The notes beneath the pieces are model-generated. The model did no database searches. It saw only the letters and a list, made by a program, of their open reading frames with translations, and was not told the DNA's origin. 64,000 bases of DNA from Aplidium turbinatum (taxonomy: Eukaryota > Chordata > Ascidiacea > Aplousobranchia > Polyclinidae), in NCBI GenBank assembly GCA_918807975.1, contig OU964922.1, forward strand, positions 26,152,329 through 26,216,328, given 5' to 3'. Positions 31,998 through 46,900 of this stretch are shown here, in pieces. Made by a program: the position numbers and the translations under genes. The stretch's first letter is position 1. Each line of letters begins with the position of its first letter.

Positions 31998-34900
31998 CTA
32001 CGATACGGGTTGAACGACAGCAACAGGCGCAGAGGGAGACGAGACAGCAGCAGCATCGGTACCGGCTTGCTGGTTGAACTGCTTTCCCATGCAACTTCTC
32101 GCGACTGACTCAAATAACCTGCAATAAATAATAGCAATGTGTAGTTTTTACATAGCGCTGTCTCCGTAGCAAATTGCTCTCAGCGTTTGACAAAGCAGAC
32201 AACGTCATCGTAGGCGTACAGACTACAGCGTAGGCGTACAGCGTCAGCATAAGCTTGCGGCCGAAAACTTTATTACCCTGATTTTTTTCCTTTGTTGATT
32301 ACCAAGCAGCAAGAAGATAAAGCCTTTTGGTACGGTACGATAAGGTATCGAGCCAAGACCTACCGATATAGAGGCAAAAACTTTAATCACCAAGCCAGTT
32401 GTGATTAAATTGACTTTAAAGAAACGTTGTCGGTTGGAGTTTTTAGATAACAGTCTTGATAATAATTGTGATTTTTTTTAAATCTCCACTCACTTTTCGA
32501 TTTCCGGAGCACAATGCACAAAATCGTGCGTCCAAAAATTGAAGTTGGGATTCTTTATCAGCTCAATAAAGGTGATTAGGAGACCCCACGGATGCGGTCT
32601 GTTCACGATCAAACGTTCCAGGAGGACTCTGAAAACACACACAATCAGGATAAAAATGAAATTGACAAAACATTGAAAAAACACGATTAGTTAATTAGTT
32701 TTACTTCTCAAAATTCTCACAGAATTCTGGTTTCACAAGCTGTTTTCTGTCGTATGCATTTAAAAATCAACATAATAACATTTTGTCGTATTTAGGCTTA
32801 CGACCATTAGTTGAATATTTAAATTAAATGGACGTCATGGCAAGGAAGACAATCTTCGTGTCCACCTTCAGACATGCCTTTAAGTGTATTGCCCAAGGAA
32901 CAGCCGCATGCTTTTGACCGGTGTCGAACCGGCGCCCTTTCGAACGTCGAACCAGAGTTCGTACCACTCGGCTATGCAGCCGACGTAATAACTGCACACA
33001 GATGCAACTTATTGACTCAAATTAACATTGCTCCTGGATGCCAACTTTTGTCTGAATTCACACAGAAACGAACACCACACCAACCTAGTGATCTGTTCTT
33101 GAATGGCCTCTTGGTTTGCCTCGGCGAATAGATAGAGCAGCGTGCAGCTGAAATAGTGCGTGTGACTGTTGGGGTATCGAAGCTGGTTGGCAATCGCGTT
33201 CAGGAACAGGTAGCGTCCTGAGAATGAGTGAAAGTTTTCAACCGGAAAACATAACCGCAAAACACAAAAAAAAAACTTTCATGTTGAGCCTAGGTTGCTA
33301 TTCCGTAAAAAAATCATCAAGAAACAGAAATTTACTGTTTCTGCAAAGATTTTGAAAACTTGATTGTTTTCATTTCGCTGTCGTAAAATCTCATTCACTT
33401 AAAGGTACTTTATTCGACTATTCGACTCTTAATCACTCCGTCCGAAATTTATTAAACACTTTTCGCATCAGCTTGTTTCAATTGTTTGGCGGTGTGAGAA
33501 GAGATCTCTGCATATCAACCTTCGAGAGGAAAACTTGCATCAAATGAAAAACTGTGACAGTTCTCAACATTCAACTCTAAACACCGTGATCCCAAGGCAA
33601 CAGAATCGGTCATTTTTGCATTGATTCGTCGTTTGCAGGCGTTGATTCAATGTAAAAATGACTGGTTTTCCTGTCTGGGATTATGCTTCATTTGGTCATG
33701 CTCCACAACTCATAACCCTCACCTTCAGTGTCGAGGTCGACAGCGAGATTTTGAAAGATATCCATATGGGAGGAGTGGGTGATGGTGGCCATGGATGGTG
33801 ATCCTCCTTTACCGTGGATGTAAGCGATCGCTTGAGTCCCAACGTGCATCACCAGCGAATTGATGAGAGGAATGTTGTACTTGAGACCAGGCTCGTTGCT
33901 GACCTGGAAAGCAACGCAACTTTGCTGTTTTCGTACGCAAGAACGTACGTATGTGCGCAGTGCACACGTTTAAGCACGCTGATACGTAAAAATACGTAAG
34001 CTTGGATTAATTATTATGCGTAAACCAGCAAACTACGTAAAAGCTCAAAAACGTGCGGTACAATTTATACAAACCCCATCAGCTCAGGAAAAGTAGTGCA
34101 GGCTTTCATCGGCATCAAAGCCGTCTAAATAAGGAGAAGTCAAACCGTCCGTTTACGCAATTTCAACGCCGCGGTTAACCCAAGCAGCAGAGCTATCTCC
34201 TTACTTGCAGGGTCGTTCTTAAGTCACTGAGGAAGGTGACGGGAGCTCTCGTCTTCAAGTAGCTGTCAAGATCCTTCTGGAACGGCGTTGGCATGGCAGA
34301 CACGAAGTTGGTGAGAATACGAGGCGGAACGTTGATCTCTTGGAGCATGTCGACCTGGTATGACGTCATAATAGAAAAATTAAACAACCGTACAGACCTC
34401 GATGAAAGTCGGCTAACAAAAGCTGTTATCAACCTAAAGGCAAAAATTCTACTGCGCTTGCCTATCCGTTCCGATGCGGACTTTTGAAAATATAAGATGA
34501 TTAACACTGAAGCTGGCAGAGTCAAACAATTGATAAAGTTATTTAACAACATGGAATCGAGCAAGAAGAGGACAGAATAAAAGGATAAACAAAGCTAAAG
34601 CATGCCCACTTGTTTTACCTTTGATACAAAATACAACCAAAGCAGAGCCCAGGAATGAGAGTCAGCTTATAATAAGCGATAGAAATGCTTCCCACCACTA
34701 TCAGTCCCGTTTCTAAAATATTCAACACGAGTGGATAGAACCTGTTTAAACGTACCTTTAGATTGGGGGTAAATGGGTCGGGGAGACGCATGTTCCTTGG
34801 GAATGCGCTCAAGATCAGGTTCCGTAGCTGGATGCAGTTGGCAGGAATGACATCGCAGAATCCGTAATGATAATCGCACAAAAACTCCGGGAAGTCGTGG

Positions 34901-37900
34901 AGGAGCACGAGCAAAAGACGAAGGGTCCCCTGGAGGAAAATGATTGCAATCTTTATCGAACTCGTCGCTTTTTTTAGTTTCATTTTAGATTCCAATAGAG
35001 GGTAAAAATTTATCATACATGGTCGTCAAAGACATTTACGAGATTTTTACTCCAGCGATATTTCGGCTTTCTTTAAGCGGACAAAGAGCTAACAAGTGAA
35101 ATAATGTCCTTCATCGCTCCAGTTTTCACTTACAAGATCAAGCGTAGCTGTCATGGACTAATTGACAAAAGAGAAGTTTATACAGAGCTTTGACCGAGCC
35201 TACGTTACCTTGTAGAGGATTTGAATTGACTTTGCCAGCTCAACGTTTCGTAAAAACGGGGCAAGATACTTGAACAAGTCGATCAGCAGCTGGGCGTACA
35301 TTGGCCAACCCTGAAATGAAGAGGTGAAATGAATAAAAACTTCCCGCTATCAACGACGCACGAGCTGCATCATGTGGACAAATTATAAGGAATGATATAT
35401 GAGAAAAATGGTCATTTTTTGGGTTATTTTACTGAAGGCACAAAAATTAACTCCGCGTTAATAATTTTAAGTTAAAAAAGATCTTTTTGTTGTATACAGT
35501 ATTTAATTTGTTTGATATTTTTAGCCTCAGAAAGTACCTTCTGTTGAGGGGTGTGCAACAGCATGCGAGATATGAACGCACGGTAGGAGATCAACTCCAA
35601 CCACGCGAATGAGAAGCCTGGCGCCTTGTTTGGTCGCAGCAAGTGGTACGTGTTGCTGAAAACAAGCAGTGAATTTTCAACGTCATTTGACAGCAAGTAT
35701 CATTAGGTTACCCGGCTAACAATGTCACTAGATGGTAAAACTATGTAAAAATAGATACTTTTGCAAGCTGGGTATGACCGATCTGAGGTTAAAGACATGA
35801 CAGCGACTTTTGACTTTCGATCAGATAATAGCTAAGATCCAGCAATAAAATGGAGTAACCATTGAAATCTCGTCTGCCAGATCCACGGCTGACGAGTATA
35901 TGAGAGAAGGTAAACTGGAGAAGACTTGACATTTTCAAACCCAAAGCAACGTTAAAATACTTTTAGCACATGGCTTTGAAACAACGATCCACAAAAGGCA
36001 TGAAAACTGATCCTGACATTGGGATAGAACCAGAACTAAGCCCACATTCCTTCGCCAAATTAAAGACCAATACAAAGCACAAGTTATAGATAGCTTCTAA
36101 ATTAGTGTTGTTAAAACGTTAATACGACGCAAATTTCATGTATTTGACGTTAATATTCAAAAAAAATCAACAAAAATGTAACGTAATTTGAAACTTACGT
36201 GAAGGCAGTGAGAGTTTGGAAATTGATCGATTCCAACACGTGCTCTGGAGCGTTGAGCTCGTAGAAGAGCATGATGAAGATGCGATGGTAGGGCATCTGA
36301 TGGTACTTGGTTTGTCGAGTGCCGTGATCCTGGAGTAGGACTCCAACCACGATACCAAGGACCTTCAAGAAGCAAGAGAGTCACTTCTCTGGAGTAGTTT
36401 AGTAAGAAAACTCAGAAAGAAAAAAACTTAAAACAGAAGGAATAGAAAAACCAAAAAGATAACAAATTTAATCCTTGGTGATCAGCAAAGACGAGAGATA
36501 GTCAAAGAAATTAACGTTGACTAATGTTTATTTTTAAGCTTTTATTTCTAATTTTTGTTGTTTTATTGCATTTTATGAGCGAACGAATAAAATTAAAGAC
36601 TATCATTCAATAAAGGGGTTCGTCTGTTTTTGTATGTTTGGTTTGATCAAAATAAATATGTCCTTTGCCAGACTGGCAAAGATGTTTTATCTGCACAATT
36701 ACAGACCCGGCGACGTTGACGTATCGTGAAAGCGTTATCTTCGTTGGATGGGCGACTTACTTTATTGAGCAAGTTGATTTTGGTCACAGAGTTGACCGCA
36801 TCGCCGGAATGCTTGACTAGCAAAGTGATGAGACGAACGAACGCGTCCAAGGTGTGAAAGCATTTGGCACGGACCAGAGTGGGGTTGATCAAGGACGGGC
36901 TGACGTTAGATTCCTGAAAATAGCAACCCTGGTTAAGTGCAAGCGAATGAAATATTATGGAATCACCTGAAATGAAATCGCTTTTTAAAAAAGAGTGATA
37001 AAAAAAAGAAAAACGGTGATTAGACCATCTTAGAGAAATATAAACACCAATGCTTAAAATTTGACATATTTTCTTAAATTCAGTTTAAATCTTTGTACTT
37101 TTCTATTCCTTGTCAACTTTTTAAAAAGAAATTTACTTCACCAATTATTTTAGGTCAGCAGATGTGCACGTGTAGTCTAGACTGCTCTATTAGATTAAAT
37201 TTATTCCTTTTAACAAATGTAAAACATGGTACTTTGATGACTTCAAACTCAGAGACTACACCAATGAAATAAGAAGCATACTACAAGAAAGCCTTGTATA
37301 AAATTGAATGAGATGATTCCCTGAAGATTTGTTGTGATAAGTAAGAAACGCGAAGAATTGCTGCAAACGTTTGCAAGGAACAGGAACCAACCTGTAGCAG
37401 CCGATAGGTGAGATCCACGCACATCTCAGTGCATAGCCTGAAGAACCTGGTGATGATGTCATCCGTTCGTAGAATGCCCTGCTGGTGCATCTAAGATTGG
37501 GGAAGAAAGTGTAAGCAAAGATAAAAAAGCAAGCAACAAAACGATGGACTTCTGTGAAGTGAAATGGAGAACACAATTTTCTCTTCCATGCGATAGCCTT
37601 ACATTTTCAAGTTTTACAAATCATTCATTTTCGATCGTGACACTGTCTCAGATAAACAATTGGCCTGTGAAAAAAATAGGCATATAAAGATTTTGTATTG
37701 ATTCAATTAATTTATAAAAGTTTCACATTGATTCAACGTATACAGACGGTAAATCAATGTATAAAAAGCGGTTAATTTCCTGTCTGGGTACGTGATTTAC
37801 ACAGATTTACTTTGAACAGGTTTTAGCGACCTAACTTTGATGTAAAGTTTATGTGAGAACCTGTTGGACGAAAGCGGAAAAGCCTCTCGTTGAATCTCGG

Positions 37901-40900
37901 CCGGAAGTCGGACTATGGTAGATGCTGACCCACTCACGGAGTAGGAACTCGGTCTTCTCATGGAGTCCCTGAGGATCGTCGTACTCTCGAGCCTGCAAGA
38001 GAAAACGGTTCGTATCAGAGGTGGAATAACGAGATGCGGTGCCGCAAATAAAAATCCCAACTTCAAACAAATGTTACATTTAAAGCAAAACAAACAGCTA
38101 TAAAACAGCCGGGGGAGAACGCTTTCTCATGTTTACAATGCTTTCATTGCTCAATGTTCATATAATAACTTTTTCATCCTATCACGTTCACCGGCTTTAT
38201 GTTTTTATCATGCTTGGTTTGAGTCAGTTCGGCCAAGTATATAACATATTTTAAATCGCATAGCGTTTCTATAGAGCTCTATTGTTGTTTAGAGCTCGGT
38301 TAGAATTTATTTCCCCTTATCCATTACTTGAAGCTTTATCCTAGTGATATCACTTTTTGTGGGAAAATTAAAACAAGCAACAACCACACAAAGAAAAATT
38401 TCAGTGGGATGTCAAACAGGACCTACAGCAGATGTTTCAAGGCCAACTAATAGAGTGCGATTAAACTTTTAAGTTTCAAGTCCTGATAACCATTCGGTTT
38501 TGCGAGCCTTTTGCTCTTGATTTAAGATTAAAATTTTACTGATGGATGTCACACTGACCTGCGTAATCCCAGAATGCATCATGTGGGTCGCCCCTCCAGG
38601 ACCTTTCTCCAGCATGTTGTCGTAGTTGGAGCGGATCAGCTCCATCAGTTGAGGCAGGCTGGGATAGAGTAGAATATTTTAAAACAAGAAATTTGCCAAA
38701 TGGTGAACAAACAATGCCGACACAATTTTAAGTGAAAGGGCAACTAAGTGAATCATAGGCGCTTTAAACAGGTCAAACTTATGCAAGTTAACCTCCAGAC
38801 TACCGACTTACCCATCGGGATTCTGGCTTCTCGGCAAGCTGTTGACTTTGTTTAGAACCTCAATGGTGTGGAAGAAGTCTGACTCAGTGACAGGAGAACC
38901 CTGTTTTTCGTCAACCAGGAACAACTTGACAAGTTGCATGGCAAAGGCCACTGCCAGGTAGTTGAGCCCGTTTTCCATGGACTGCACAAAAATGATCAGA
39001 TTTCATTGAATTTTGCCACTAAGTTTGACGCAAAACTCATATGTGGACGCACGCGACAGTTGCGTTAGCAAACGTTTTTGCGTTGTGAACTGAACAGAAT
39101 AAGTTTAAAATCAAATGAGGTAATAAAATGTGCACAGAACTGTTTAAACAATGAAACGTTTGGGTGCTTACCGCTTATCCAGTATTTATACTGTGCTTAT
39201 ACTGTATTTAATTTTCCAGGAGTTTTTATCCAATGAAAACAAAAGCAACAGCAGAAACACTCCATTTTTTAATGCTTTACTGACGTTTCGCGAATCATCA
39301 TAGCACGCATCTTCACATCAAAACCTTACAATACGAGCTTTCGAAAGCAACCAGTCCCACGTACCTGTGCGAGCTGCTGGTCGTACAACTGCATATGGAT
39401 GAGATGAGACTTTATGAGCAGTTCGACAGCCTTAACATTGTTATACTTGTATTCATCCCGGTGGTTGACCACGCATTGTGTGATCTGCTTGTTAGTCCAC
39501 TGCGACCCATACGCCCGTTGGTCGTGCAGGGCCTTCAACACCAGAAGATGGCACTCCCGGTAACGATTGAGAGTCTTGGAAGAGAAAGTTGGATTAGGAT
39601 TCTTCCTCGAGTGTCGCGCCTGCTCCAGGCTTCGCGCACATCTTTTTTTTTTGCAATTTGACCATCAAAGTTTGATCAAACATTTGTTTAGGGAACGAAT
39701 GGCCACAACTTCGTGTACTAGCCTACTTGATAAATTTAGTACAGCGTCGTGTTCGTTCTATTTAGAAAAAAAATTTGCTATTTTCACGATAGGTGATGGA
39801 AGAAATTTGTTACATTTCTATAGATCTTTTGTCCTAGCCATTTTTCAAGTGACTTTAATTTGACAGCAAAGCAATGAACAAATTGCGAGTGATTAATTCA
39901 CGCTCGCTGAGCGTAACATAAGCGCAAGTGCGTTTGCTTGGGATAACTGAGAGAGTTTCTCACACAAGCAGCAAGAATCGTAAAACCATAACTCACTTCC
40001 TGATCGGTGAAGCCCTGAGTTGGCGAATCCAGAAGCCCTTCGACGGCTTTCTGTAGGAGCGCAATCACTGACACGATCTCACGAGTGTTGCGAGCCCCTC
40101 TCAATGCATCGTGAAGGCTCTGTAGCTGCCCGTGAGGCGCCGTGCCTTGCTTGATGCCAATAGCCTGGTAAGGTAAGAGAAATAGTGAATGACTCACCCG
40201 GCAAAACTTCCATTTCAATATCGTTTCAACGTCTAGCAACGTTCTAAACAGCGTCTAGCGTCGTTATAACGGTGTGAAAATTCTTTCCACTTGGGAGTGA
40301 ATGTCAAGTTAATAAATAGTAACCAATGCTTTTTGTTTGCTAGATTACCATACAGAAAAATGAAGATGTCACTCTCAAGGTTAGGTCTGTATTTCATGCA
40401 AGAGATTGATTCAAGATAATGCTGCTCTCGATGAAAAGCGACTTGGTGATGAATGTGACGTACCTGCATGTGTTTCTCCAACTCGACGATGCAACGATCG
40501 AAGATTTGAGTAATTTCGTCAACCGCCCAGTTCTGAAGAAATGAAAACACTGAATAAATACTGCAAGCGTGATGCGGTCCGACTACTTAAGTTTTTTTAC
40601 GTACGTGGAACGATATTACTACGCTAAAACCGAGCATCGTACACTTTTGAATCTTCGTCTAAAAATGTTGAGATAGTTTTCACATCGGTTGTTGTAACCC
40701 ACCTGCATGGGCTTCGAGAGGAACCCAGATGGTTGTGAAGCGTCAGTACTGGGAAGGAATCCTGGAATACATCGAGCGAATTCCTCGTAGACGGATATCT
40801 GATGCTGCGTAACTCCGCCCACCTGCGGTCAATTGTGATTGGATAATGAATAAATACGTCATAGCAAGGTCCACCGCTTGTCAAAATGGCGAAGACTTAC

Positions 40901-43900
40901 AACAATACCCACACATGCAAAGCTGACACAACGAAATGATAAAGAGTAGGTTAATAATTTAGGACCATGAAAAATTACGCACGTCACATTTTCAATTGGT
41001 GATGGTAATTGTACAAAGCAACGTCTGTGACAGCAGTAAAATTGAACACTCAGTTTTCAAAGAGATGATGAACAAAAAGCCTTCTGCATGCAACAACACG
41101 TTTTTACCTTGAGCCTAATTTGTTCCGGCATTCGTTCAGCTTGGTAGGTGAGCGCCATCGGGTCACAATAACGCCTGCCCTCTTGTCTGGCCTGCTTACG
41201 GAGCTCGTAGTCCTATTGAGAAATGCTTATCAGGTTTAGTTCGAAAAAAACAAGAATTATTGTCAGGTCATTAGATTGATACGTTTTTTTTTCAAATATT
41301 TAATTTGAGACAAAATTTGATGATCGCAACGTCTTGAGGAAAGGTAACAGAACCGCTACGTACAGAAGCCATTATCTTTTCCAGTTCCTGTGTCGCTTTC
41401 TCGACGGCTGTCTTCTGTATGAAGCAACATCCCAACTCAACGTTGTCGCCAGCGATCACGGTGGCAGCTTGATCAACCATTTCCTTCTGCTGAGGACCCA
41501 TAGCTTGCGGGTGCTGCGATAGTTTAAAAATAATTTCAATTCAATCGTTTTGTGCATCTCTAACATGAAGGGATCTCGACAACTCTACACGACAACTGAC
41601 AAAATACACAATTTTAATCATTTTGAACTGGTCTTTTTCCACCTGTAAATCGTTTCTGCGCAACTAACAAGTGCGCATCGTCGAAAGACTACAATTGCCA
41701 CTAGACACTGACACAAGTTTCCACCAACAAAACAGTGCCTAGTTTCTCAGCATGTTAAAACAAATTTAGGAAATTCTTTTCCAATAGGCAGAGATACAAA
41801 GGTGCAAGGATAGTAGCAATTCCTCCTGTAATTCCTTGTAATCAGTTAATAAAGAAACTTCAACTACAAGGTCAAACCAGCGAATAAAACTTACCCGGGT
41901 CAAAGCTTGAATGAAGTTTTGTTTGAGATAGTTCTGTATGGAATTGAGAAGCTGCTCTCTACATGTGATCAGTGCCATTCCAGCGGTCAGATTGCGTACC
42001 TGGTCGAAAATCACATGTTTACAAGGTTTTTTTCTTTGCACGATATAAACGTTGCTAATTTCTACCTACCATGTTGTGGGCAGCAGTGCGCATGCGCAGC
42101 TCTTCGGGATCAAGAGCGAAGTCTTTCCGGACGATCTGTTCGCACGTTTGCAAGCCGATCTTGATGGCTCGGTCAACAGCGACCTGTACGACGTCCTGAA
42201 CTCCTCTCTCCACGGCTGTCCTCACACAGGTCTTCAGCTGAGGTTGACTCTGGAGAAGAGGAAGCTGGAAAAAGAAACCGGTAAGGTAAGTGGACAAAGA
42301 AGCAGGTTAAGAGTTCTTGTAGTTCCCGTTCTTGTAGTTTTGAAATTACGCTACCATGCAACTATGGATAAGAAGTGTAAGCACTATATCACAGGCTTTG
42401 TTTCATGCATCATCACAGTTTAGTTGTATAATTTACCCAAAGGTCTAAAGTCACTTAAGGTTTAGTATCCTTGCTCTAAACAAATAGGCATTAAGCATGA
42501 CTCGTGGGGGATGTGCCGCATGTAAGCAACACTTTTGTTCACATGAAGAACCGTAGAAAAGTAACTTTAGTGGCTATTTTGTTTTGTTTCGAAAATTAAA
42601 CAGAAGATTTAAAGAATTTAAGCTGCACATCAACAATAAACAACAAAGTGTTATAAATTTTTACAAGAATGACATCACATCATTAAAAGACCATCAAAAT
42701 ATCGCTGCAGGCCATACGTCAAAATGAAGACTGATGACGCCATAACGTCATGGACGTGATCGAAAACTGTCAAGACAAACTGATGTACGTACATCCATTT
42801 TGATAGTTAGGTGGGACTGCAGAGTATTGAGAGAATACACGTTGATGTCGTGGAAAGAAAAGCGGGGCATTGACAACGGGGGCTGCTGGGGCTGAGGCTG
42901 CTGCCCTTGGGGCTGAACTGGTGGTGGAGGGGGAACCGACGGGGGCGGGAAATTCCCGCTAGTCAACGAAGGCCCCGGCATGCCCATGATCATCGGAGTT
43001 GTAGTTCTGATAATAAGAAATAACAATGATAATATTAGTAGGAATATTACTGATCTCAGTACCAAGTAGGCAGACAATACGTGGCAAAACTATACTGTAA
43101 AACCTATAACAAAAGCTATTAATAGGCAGGGCTGTGGAGTTCGAGAGATTTTGGCGTGACCGAAGTCGGAGCAGTAGATTTTTCGCCCGACTCTACAGCC
43201 CTGTTAATAAGTACGAGGTAGAGTATCAACTTTTATAAGCAATAATAGTGTTAAGCTTCGTTCATTGTAAGGAGTTAATTTTGTTTTCAATAAATATTAC
43301 AAACGTATTCCCCTACATTAGAAGCATTGTCGTTTAAAAAAGCAAACTGTTAAAAAAATGCTCTAGCTGCGCTCTAAACGCATCAGCTGTGGTAATGCCT
43401 CTAGTCTTATGTGACGTCATAATATCGTGTTCATTTTCAGTTGCCAGGAAAGCAGAAGATGAACTGACCTTGAAACAGCAACTTGTTCGGATGGTGTGCT
43501 TGGCTTGCTTGAGACGGCTGGTTCCTTCTTTGACGTTGACAGCTAAAAAGCAGAACAAGGTAAATCCAATTGTTTGTGATCAATAATTTGGCAACATCCC
43601 AGACAGCAAATCAAGCATTTTTTATATTGATTCGACGTCTGCAGACGATTGAGATCACAGTATGCATAAAAACGACAAAAAATACGCAAAATGGATGTTA
43701 TATTGGGACTTACCTGGAAGTCAATCGTTGATTTGACGTCGGGACTTCTCAGATAATGAGCCGGTTCAATGTCGTTGATGTCAATCTGAAGATTCTTGCA
43801 CAGAACCTCAACCTCGAACTTCAAGTTGAGCTGAAGAAACAAGTTGAGAAAAGGTCAGAGAGACGCTATATCCTGTAAGTGTTAACTTGTAAGATGGATT

Positions 43901-46900
43901 GAGTAACGCTGTGGTGACGTTTGTTTACGGCTACACAACGCTAGACCTCATGCTTCAGAAGAAAATACTTGTTTTAAATTCGTTTCCTACAATCATGCTG
44001 AAAAATATATTACTTCCTGATTAAAAACTTTACATCATTGCAAGTTTCCAAACTTAAACATGTATAAAGCAAGTTTTTAATTAATAAAATGAAAAAACTT
44101 GCCTTCAGGTCGGGCTCCATATGCAATTCCACCAAGACACTCATGATGGCTTCAGTCCAAGGGTTTGGAAGCTTAAACACTTTGCTTTTCCCAACTGACT
44201 CAAGGACTTTGGCCACAAAAGGTACAACATAGAGCAGTTCCTGGGCTCCCTTGGCATATGCTTCATATAGGAGAGGCTTCAGCGCAATTTCCTACGCAAA
44301 GACACGCACGGAATTAATTAAGGTAAACAGAAAATCGGATGAGTTTCAACGTAAGTAAAATTGATGAAGCATTAGGATTGTATTTGAAGATGCTATTATT
44401 ATAGAGAAATCGATTCTTTAATAGATTTGTGTTGAGATTAGATTGCTGTGCAAATGCTAGCATTCGATCAATGCAAATTAGCACATCTATAAAGTATTTA
44501 TTTTTATAGGTTGATTCTCATTTTTTGTAGGCACGACATGCGCTTATCCAACAAAACTATCCCTTTAATCGGAGTGTCTTGCTACAACGCGTGACAAAAA
44601 CCACAGGGCCCACGAAGTTCCTGCTTTTCCTGCATAAAATAATAAAAACTCCAGCATACGTCATGAAGGATTGGTTGGTTCTTGGCCAATGAGATGATTC
44701 CGAGAAAATGTCCAAGATTCTTCAACAGGGAGCGATCAGAGAAGTTGGCGGCAACTTTGTCAGATTGCAACAAAACCTTTAAAACGACACAAGTTAAATT
44801 AAAGTCTTAAATGATATCTGCCGAGATGACCAATACACGAAGAACGCATTTTCGTCACCGTTATGAGATGAATAACCGATGCAGGTCTCGATATTGAACA
44901 ATTTCGGGTAACGGACGTTAACAAAAAATTGGCACAATTAGTTGTTGAAGGACGGTAACATGATAGATAGATATGGCACGGACAGATAGAAATGCGGCCT
45001 GACTTATCACATTTTGCACTCTGTTGCTAATGGTCCAACCAAAACTTCTTGAAAATGGTAATTCCTTATCTGACAGTGCCTTTCCTAGGTAACACAAGCG
45101 ATTATGATAATATCACTTCACAAATCTGTCCCAATATCCAGGTGATCATGACTCAGCTAACGCAAAAATAACGTTTAAACTAGGCTACCATCCCACTTAC
45201 CGTAATATTGCGAAACACTTCTTCTTTAACGAGCTTGTTCAAACGAGGAAGCTTCAAGCAGTCGAGGAAGTTGGAATAAAGAAGATGAAAGTTAGGTTCG
45301 ATGCTGACTCTTTTCATGACCAAGTATTGAGAGAGCCAAGGAAGATACTCATCTTTTATCGCATCTCTCATCTCGTCCGACTGCAGATGGTACAAAAAAA
45401 TAACATCGTATTCACGTTTGATAAACATCTCATGACATATTAACGTGACATATTAACTACACTGTGTGAATGTCGAAATAAGGAAGAGAAAATATATTGT
45501 CGTAACATCAAGTGACGACAGATGGAAAATGTTGGAAACTAAACACTAAGATAGCAAATGCGGATTAGATTTCAAAACATAAACCAGCATTTTCATTTCA
45601 AATGCAATTCGGGTTTTTAGAGGCATGAAACATCTCACGCATTGATCACAACAACATAGGGATGTTTTCATTTAAGTAAAAGTTTTTTTCTTAGTTTCGG
45701 CGTGGCCTTCGAATGAGACAACCCTAGAATAATAGAATCTGGCTACACACCGCAGCTAAATGTACCACTATTATCCTTTGCTAACTTTCTGAATAGGTTA
45801 GAGATTATTCCACGCATTGCATCATATCTTCAACCCTAAACATTTCGTCACAGAACTGTGACACGACCGTACGTCACCAGTGACGTTACGTGACGTGGAC
45901 ATAACAATGCTCGCTAGATGCCTTACCTTGGGAGTCATGTTGGACACGGACAGGTTGTTGAAGATGAAAGCTATCTTGTCCTGGATGTTCTCAGGAGGTT
46001 CCGGGATCTTTTCCTCCGGGACTTGTGCTCCGAGAAGAGTGTCGATGTTGGTTGCTTTGGCGATTGATGGTTGCTATAACAAACAGGTCTTGTTTCAAAA
46101 TTCATCTCGGTGCAGATTGTTTGCAATGGGTGTTAAAGACTGGCTCTGAGCAAGATTTTATGTGAATTTCCTACCAGGGTAAGAATTTCGTTAAAAATTC
46201 TTCAGCCTAGAATCTTCTCACTTATGTTTGGATAATGGATATATTTCAATCTTGGAATTTTACTTTCTATGTACTTTGTCTGTACCACCACTTCTTCTAT
46301 GACGTCTAATATCCACATTCCACATCCTTCACACAACCTTTTTCATTACAACTGAACAAATTACGAAAAAGACTTCCGTGTTTTGTTTCATGCCGTTTGA
46401 AAAGCGGATTCATCAATCGCTATGAGAGTCGGTTAAAAACAAAAATGTATTCCAAATAACCTACACTCAAACTGGCCTCAGACGCTTATCAAATTGGGGA
46501 GGCAGTAAAAAATAGCTCGTAAGACTCTGTTAGCTACGTTCACCTTTGAAATGATAACGAGATATGAATAACGTAAACCTACTGCAGCATGTAATCAACA
46601 AATGTTAGCGCGATAGATGCTGGCAGCGGCTACATTGTTACCTGTATATCTTTTCCCGCTGTAGTTGTTAATGCCAACTTGCTTCCACCAGTCGCTGGCC
46701 GCACTGGGAGAGGATTAGCCACACTTGGTGTGACATTGCCACCTTGCGGCGCCTGGACATCGCCCATCATGGATCCTAGCTGCTGCTGTTGAGCGGCAAA
46801 AGCAATGCTTCCAGGGGTTGTCACGTTACCAGTCGAACTGTTGTTGGGGTCTTCTGATTTGCGGCCGCTTTCAACGTACTAAAGGAGTTGCCAAGCAAAA

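Larger units (their letters stand above)
31998..36913 (-). other. CNOT1 C-terminal NOT1 domain (CNOT2/CNOT3 docking)
   Basis: Exons 36761-36913, 36199-36362, 35538-35655, 35209-35310, 34756-34929, 34205-34354, 33723-33903, 33085-33217, 32494-32628 and 31998-32118. The most conserved stretch of the protein: [75 protein letters not shown]. The final exon [19 protein letters not shown] is followed by an Ala/Val-rich tail of this species. Confidence 0.92.

Noticed and set aside
32490-32495. TGA stop right after HCAPEIEK, suggesting CNOT1 ends here
   Set aside because: The TGA is part of a GTGAGT donor. An in-frame exon at 31998-32118 continues with [13 protein letters not shown], as in the human C-terminus.
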